This document shows positions 24,559 to 28,364 of a DNA stretch of 28,364 nt, piece after piece; position 1 is the stretch's first letter; every line of letters begins with the position of its first letter. The stretch is from PR03 sp031362725. Lineage in GTDB: Bacteria; Myxococcota_A; UBA9160; PR03. Under the pieces are notes generated by a model. It was given only the letters and a program-made list of their open reading frames with translations. It made no database searches and had not been told where the DNA came from. Both the position numbers and the translations under genes were made by a program. The stretch lies in assembly GCA_031362725.1 (NCBI GenBank), contig JANLTC010000346.1, positions 1 to 28,364 of the forward strand, written 5' to 3'.

Positions 24559-25574
24559 GCGCGCCGGGCGAGCACGCGCTCTACGAACGCGCGGTCCGCG
24601 CCATCGAGCCGCAAGCGGCGGGCGTACTGCGAGTCTCGCCGTGTTCGGCATGCGACGGCACGAGCGCGGTACCGCGCTTCGCGATCGAAGGGCTCCGCGC
24701 TCGCGTCGTCGTGTGCGTCACGTGCGGGACGGGCCGCCTCGATCCGCTGCCGAGCGAGGCCGAACTGCGGGGCTTCTATCCGCCGCAGTACTACGGCGAC
24801 CTCGGCAGCAAGTTTCGCGCGCCGATCGAGGCGCTGGTGCAATGGGTCGGCGTCCGTCACGCGGCGTTCCTCGCGAGCGGGCTGCCGCGCGGCGGCCGCG
24901 TGCTCGACGTCGGCTGCGGCCGGGGTGTGATCCTCGGCGCGCTCTCGGATCGCGGCCTCGAGGCGCACGGCTTCGAGGTCAGCGAAGCGGCCACGCGTGG
25001 TGTCGACACGCGTGCGAAGGTCTGCGTCGCGCCGCGACTCGAGGACGCCCACTATCCGGACGCGTACTTCGACGGCGTGATCATCTGGCACGTGCTCGAA
25101 CACGTCCTCGATCCGCGCGCCACGCTCGAGACGATCCGCCGGGTGCTGCGGCCCGGCGGGCGCCTCGTCGTCGCGGTGCCAAACTTCGGAAGCCCGCAGG
25201 CGCGCTGGGCAGGTCCGGCCTGGTTCCATCTCGACCTGCCGCGTCATCTCCATCACTTCCCGCTCCCCGCGTTGCGACGGCTGCTCGGCCGCAGCGGTTT
25301 CGCGATCCGCTCCGAGCACCATTTCTCCTTGCGCCAGAACCCCTTCGGCTGGCTGCAAAGCTGGCAGAACCTCCGCCCCGAGTTCCCGCGCAACGGACTG
25401 TACACGCTGCTCTATCGCCGATCTGCAGCGGAAGCGCCGCCCTTCGACCCGCGCACGCGCCGGCGCTTGATGCTCGGCCTCGCACTCGGCGCCGCGCCCG
25501 CGCTCGCGGCCACGCTGATCGAGACTGCGGCGCGCCGCGGCGGCACGGTTCACGTCGTCGCCACCGCGCTCTGA
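24543..25574 (+). CDS. Class I SAM methyltransferase with N-terminal zinc ribbon
   Basis: 343 residues. Cys34/Cys37 (CSACDG) and Cys58/Cys61 (CVTCG) form a probable zinc ribbon; then RLDPLPSEAELRGFYPPQYYG, and motif I RVLDVGCGRGVIL (119-131), followed by DGVIIWHVLEHVLDP and LRPGGRLVVAVPNFGSPQARW. WFHLDLPRHLHHFPLPALRRLL completes the pattern of Methyltransf_23-type enzymes often found in polysaccharide or cell-surface loci. The substrate is probably a sugar or lipid-linked intermediate, by context. The ATG at 24543 has no clear Shine-Dalgarno sequence and lies inside the first codons of the divergent GT-C gene. It precedes two further GT-C genes on the same strand. Confidence 0.9.
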   Translation: MESEACAPGEHALYERAVRAIEPQAAGVLRVSPCSACDGTSAVPRFAIEGLRARVVVCVTCGTGRLDPLPSEAELRGFYPPQYYGDLGSKFRAPIEALVQWVGVRHAAFLASGLPRGGRVLDVGCGRGVILGALSDRGLEAHGFEVSEAATRGVDTRAKVCVAPRLEDAHYPDAYFDGVIIWHVLEHVLDPRATLETIRRVLRPGGRLVVAVPNFGSPQARWAGPAWFHLDLPRHLHHFPLPALRRLLGRSGFAIRSEHHFSLRQNPFGWLQSWQNLRPEFPRNGLYTLLYRRSAAEAPPFDPRTRRRLMLGLALGAAPALAATLIETAARRGGTVHVVATAL

Positions 25575-25579
25575 GCGGG

Positions 25580-25664
25580 GACGTTGGTTGCGTGACTTGC
25601 GTCGCGAGACGCCACCGCGTCGTCGCGGTGATCGCTTCGCGACGCAAGTTACGCAACCAACGTC
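25580..25664. repeat. Palindromic element with 28-bp arms and a nested hairpin
   Basis: Left arm 25580-25607 and right arm 25637-25664 are reverse complements with a single mismatch in 28 bases (arm core ACGTTGGTTGCGT). Between them CACCGCG (25613-25619) and CGCGGTG (25624-25630) form a second stem with the 4-base loop TCGT. The 85-base element fills the gap between the methyltransferase stop and the next gene. It could end transcription, modulate read-through, or be a mobile miniature repeat. Its sequence is unrelated to the element at 2984-3097, though the nested design is the same. Confidence 0.85.
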
Positions 25665-25672
25665 GCCTTCCG

Positions 25673-25678
25673 TAGAAT
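25673..25678 (+). promoter_or_regulatory. Possible -10 element placed for a leaderless transcript
   Basis: TAGAAT ends 9 bases before the ATG at 25688, which lacks a Shine-Dalgarno sequence. A start site 7-9 bases downstream of such a hexamer would fall at or just before the ATG. No clear -35 is visible. Confidence 0.35.
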
Positions 25679-25687
25679 CCGGCGCCC

Positions 25688-27379
25688 ATGCAACGACTCG
25701 CGTCCAGTGCGCAGCGACCCGGCGTCTATGTCGCGCTTGCGCTCGGCTACGCGGCGGTCGCGCTCGCTGTGCTGTGGCCGGCCCTGCATGGAGACTTCGT
25801 GTCCGACGACATCGGCTACGTCGTCGGCAACCCGTGGATCCACACGCTCGGCATCTCGAATCTGCGCGCGATCCTCGACCCGACCGGTCCCGCCGCGGCG
25901 CACACGGCCAACTATGCGCCGGTGCATCTGCTGATGCATGCACTCGGCTGGCAGCTCTTCGGTGCGAACCCGTTCGGACACCACGTTGCGAACGTGCTGC
26001 TGCACGCGGTCGCGTCCGCGTTGCTGGTCGCGCTGTTCGCGCGCGCGGGTGTGCCGTTCGTCGCGGCCGCGCTCGGCGGTGCGTTGTTCCTGCTGCACCC
26101 GGCCAACGTCGAGGCAGTCGCCTGGGTGTTCCAGCTGAAGACGATCGTCGCGCTGGCGCTCGCCTCGGCGGCGCTGCTGCTCGAGCCGCGGCGTCCGATC
26201 GCGGCCACGATCGTTTTCGTGCTGGCGCTCCTCACGAAGATCCAGGCGGCGTTTGCGATCCCGGTGGCGGCGATCGCGATCTGGATCGGAGCGCCGGCGG
26301 CTGCCCGTTCGCGTGGCGCGCGGGCGGTCGTGCTCGGCGTCTGGATCGGGCTGCTGGCGTTGGCGTTGCTGCCCGAGATGCTCGCGTTCGAGCGCCTCGG
26401 GCACGCGGAACTCGCAGCGCCGCTCGCGCCGCTCGAGCGGGTGCGCGCGACCGCGTCGTTCGTCGGGCGCTACCTGTTGATGGCGACGACGTCGATTGGT
26501 GTGTCTGCGTTTCACCAGCCCGCGTTGCCGGCGTCATGGTCCGACCCGTTCTGCGTGCTCGGTGTTCTCGGCATCGTGGCGATGGCGACGCGTGCGCTGA
26601 TCGTGCTCGCACGGCGCGATCCGGAAGCGGAATTCTGGGCATGGACGGTGGGCGGCTTCGGCCCGGTGTCGCAGCTGTTGCCGTTCCTGTATCCGATCGC
26701 GGATCGCTACCTCTACTACATCCTGCCGGGCCTGATCGGCGCGGGGCTCGTTGCGATCCGCGCACCGCTCACCCAACTCGCGAATGCGCCGCGCAGTCGG
26801 CCGTCGCGGGCCGCGTTGCTCGCCGCGGTTGCGGTGCTCGGCGCTTCGGGCTGGCGCTCGTTCGAGCGCGCCGGCATCTGGCGCTCCGAGGGGACGCTCG
26901 CGCGAGACGCCGCGGCGCACTATCCGGAAGGGATTCCTGCGCAACTATTGCGCGCAGAGGCCGCGGCGCGAAGCGGGGACGTGGCGTCTGCGGTCGCAGC
27001 GCTGCGCGGTGCGAGCGCGCGTGGCTACGACCGCTTCATCGATCTCGAGCGCGAGCCTCTCTATGAGACGCTGCGCCAGGATGCGCGCTTTCGCGCGGTG
27101 ACCGCCGAGATCGCCGCCGTGTGGATCGGCCACGTCGCGATGCGCAGCGATCTGACCGCGCCCGAACTCCGGATGCTCGGCCATGCCCACGCGGCGCGCG
27201 GAGAATGGGAAGCCGCCTTCGCGCGGCTCGAAGAGGTCGCGGCGCTCGGCGGACCCGGCAGCGAGGGCATCCGCGCCGATCTGGCCGAATTGCGCGGGCG
27301 CAAGGCGCGCGCCGAGCGCGAGGCGGCACACAACGACGCGTCGTCGAGCGGGGGGACCGATGGCACGCCGACGCCGTAA
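25688..27379 (+). CDS. TMTC-like GT-C membrane protein with C-terminal helical repeats (paralogue 2)
   Basis: 563 residues. The first loop has GDFVSDDIGYVVGNPW (Asp40-Asp41), then NYAPVHLLMHALGW, HHVANVLLHAV, HPANVEAVAWVFQLKTIVA and FLYPIADRYLYYILPG, all aligning with paralogues 1 and 3. The segment LLAKP of the others reads LLTKIQAAFAIP here. About ten hydrophobic segments are followed by a soluble C-terminal part (from ~430) with TPR-like helices (AQLLRAEAAARSGDVASAVA, GHAHAARGEWEAAFARLEEV) and a charged tail. A membrane glycosyltransferase of the GT-C class is likely; donor and acceptor are unknown. The 3' end overlaps the start of paralogue 3 by 20 bases, in a different frame. Confidence 0.87.
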   Translation: MQRLASSAQRPGVYVALALGYAAVALAVLWPALHGDFVSDDIGYVVGNPWIHTLGISNLRAILDPTGPAAAHTANYAPVHLLMHALGWQLFGANPFGHHVANVLLHAVASALLVALFARAGVPFVAAALGGALFLLHPANVEAVAWVFQLKTIVALALASAALLLEPRRPIAATIVFVLALLTKIQAAFAIPVAAIAIWIGAPAAARSRGARAVVLGVWIGLLALALLPEMLAFERLGHAELAAPLAPLERVRATASFVGRYLLMATTSIGVSAFHQPALPASWSDPFCVLGVLGIVAMATRALIVLARRDPEAEFWAWTVGGFGPVSQLLPFLYPIADRYLYYILPGLIGAGLVAIRAPLTQLANAPRSRPSRAALLAAVAVLGASGWRSFERAGIWRSEGTLARDAAAHYPEGIPAQLLRAEAAARSGDVASAVAALRGASARGYDRFIDLEREPLYETLRQDARFRAVTAEIAAVWIGHVAMRSDLTAPELRMLGHAHAARGEWEAAFARLEEVAALGGPGSEGIRADLAELRGRKARAEREAAHNDASSSGGTDGTPTP

Positions 27380-28364
27380 AGAGGCAGCAGGGCGCGCAGC
27401 GCCTGGCCCTCTGGATCAGCGAGCAGGGCGCGCAGCGCCTGGCCCTCTGGATCAGCGAGCAGGGCGCGCAGCGCCTGGCCCTCTGGATCAGCGAGCAGGG
27501 CGCGCAGCGCCCGCCAACAGCGCCGCCGGGAGTGCAGCGCCGCTACGCGCGCGCGAAGTCGCGACGCTGGCGGTGCTCTTCGCGGTGCTGGCGCTCGTCG
27601 TCTACGGGCCGTCGCTTCGCGGGCCGTTCCTGTCCGATGATCTGCACTACGTCGCGACCAATCCGTACGTGCACGACATGACGGCGGCCAACGTGCTCGC
27701 CGTACTCGACCCCCGCTCGCCCGCCACCGTCTTCGTCGTGAACTATGCGCCGGTGCACTTGCTGCTACACGGCGTCGAGTGGCAGGTCTTCGCGGAGCGC
27801 ACGACCGGCTATCACGTCGTCAACGTGCTGCTGCACGCGCTCGGTTCGGCGCTGCTCGCGGCGCTCTTCGTGCGCGCGGGGCTCTCGCGCGCGGTCTCGG
27901 CGGGCGCTGCGCTGTTCTTCTTGTTGCATCCAGCCAACGTCGAAGCCGTCGCATGGATTTCGCAGGCGAAGACGCCCGCGGCCTTCGTGCTCTCGATGGC
28001 GGCGTTGCTCGCGCATCCCCGGAGACCGGCGCTCGGCGCGCTGCTCTTCGGTCTGGCGCTCCTCGCGAAGCCGACCGCCGCGTTTGCGTTGCCGGTCGCG
28101 GGTCTGCTCGACTGGACGCGCGAGGGCCGCGTGCGCTGGAGCTGGCTCTCGCTGTGGGCCGTGCTGCTCGGCGGCTACTTCTTCGCGGAGTTCTGGACCC
28201 ACCAGCGCAGCGGCGCCGCCGAGCCGATCGATACCGATTTCACGGTTCGATTGCGCACCAGCGCGTACATCGCCGCCCGCTACGTCTGGATGTCGGCGAC
28301 GTCGCTCGGTGTCTCGGCCTTCCACGAGCCCGAGCCGGTGCGCTCGTGGCTCGATCCGACCTGG
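27360..28364 (+). CDS. TMTC-like GT-C membrane protein (paralogue 3), 3' partial, with N-terminal 12-residue repeats
   Basis: The frame from ATG 27360 is open for 335 codons to the window end, with no stop. It starts MARRRRKE, then AGRAAPGPLDQR three times in full (residues 10-45) plus a partial copy, then a Pro/Ala-rich linker. The first hydrophobic segment (about 66-84) leads to GPFLSDDLHYVATNPYVH (Asp93-Asp94), NYAPVHLLLHGVEW, YHVVNVLLHALG, HPANVEAVAWISQAKTPAA and LLAKPTAAFALP. These motifs match paralogues 1 and 2. The basic repeat region should be cytoplasmic and disordered. The ADRYLY motif and TPR part would lie beyond the window. A 20-base overlap with paralogue 2 suggests coupled translation. 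A start after the repeats (for example GTG 27573) cannot be excluded. Confidence 0.85.
   Translation, partial: MARRRRKEAAGRAAPGPLDQRAGRAAPGPLDQRAGRAAPGPLDQRAGRAAPANSAAGSAAPLRAREVATLAVLFAVLALVVYGPSLRGPFLSDDLHYVATNPYVHDMTAANVLAVLDPRSPATVFVVNYAPVHLLLHGVEWQVFAERTTGYHVVNVLLHALGSALLAALFVRAGLSRAVSAGAALFFLLHPANVEAVAWISQAKTPAAFVLSMAALLAHPRRPALGALLFGLALLAKPTAAFALPVAGLLDWTREGRVRWSWLSLWAVLLGGYFFAEFWTHQRSGAAEPIDTDFTVRLRTSAYIAARYVWMSATSLGVSAFHEPEPVRSWLDPTW
27387..27511 (+). repeat. 36-base tandem repeat, three full copies plus 17 bases
   Basis: Units at 27387-27422, 27423-27458 and 27459-27494 are identical, followed by the first 17 bases of a fourth before the sequence diverges. The unit begins GCAGGGCGCGCAGCG and ends CTCTGGATCAGCGA. 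The 36-base length keeps the frame and encodes AGRAAPGPLDQR in paralogue 3. Identity between copies indicates recent expansion or homogenisation. There are no spacers, so it is not a CRISPR array. Confidence 0.93.

Noticed and set aside
27387..27511. Tandem repeat considered as a CRISPR array
   Set aside because: The copies abut with no spacers, and the unit is in frame within a coding region.

Overview
The window is a very GC-rich, gene-dense bacterial chromosome segment. Its content is mostly core housekeeping genes (mutS2, fabH, hflX, glmU, glmS, uvrD/pcrA, serC) mixed with accessory membrane and carbohydrate genes. An HflX with a long N-terminal extension, a polyhydroxyalkanoate-granule/phasin-like protein, GTG/TTG starts, ATGA/GTGA stop-start overlaps and multi-copy GT-C/TPR membrane proteins fit a high-GC deltaproteobacterial-type lineage (Myxococcota, Desulfobacterota, Binatota or a neighbour). 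That assignment is inferred from gene content and style, not from a marker-gene comparison. No rRNA, tRNA, CRISPR array, transposase or phage gene was found.

Layout. (1) 3-3010, plus strand: the 3' part of a GH36 alpha-galactosidase fused to a HAD phosphatase domain, overlapping an FAD-dependent oxidoreductase. (2) 2984-3097: a palindromic repeat element between convergent genes. (3) 3124-9084, minus strand: hflX-fabH (4-base overlap), then a phasin-like gene with its own promoter and terminator, then mutS2. (4) 9289-12492, plus strand: glmU-glmS, two enzymes of UDP-GlcNAc synthesis. (5) 12511-14109, minus strand: a GT87-like polytopic membrane protein converging on glmS through a shared hairpin. 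(6) 14464-18486, plus strand: UvrD/PcrA helicase, a small exported protein, an O-methyltransferase and a small four-helix membrane protein. (7) 18590-21711, plus strand: a duplicated 33-base repeat, serC, and an SbmA/YddA-type ABC transporter with altered ATPase residues. (8) 21728-24558, minus strand: a broken thioesterase gene, a DUF952 gene, a VOC/glyoxalase gene and a TMTC-like GT-C/TPR membrane protein. (9) 24543-28364, plus strand: a zinc-ribbon methyltransferase, a second palindromic element, and two more TMTC-like proteins. The last begins with a 36-base in-frame minisatellite and runs off the window.

Functionally, glmU/glmS feed cell-envelope amino-sugar synthesis, and mutS2/uvrD act in DNA and transcription-coupled maintenance. 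The right end (22984-28364) looks like a surface glycosylation locus: three related GT-C proteins sharing SDD, HP..E.V.W..Q.K and ADRYLY motifs surround a methyltransferase. The least ordinary features are the GH36-HAD fusion, the ABC transporter with altered Walker A and H-loop residues, the GT-C paralogue cluster with its minisatellite, and the two nested-hairpin intergenic elements.
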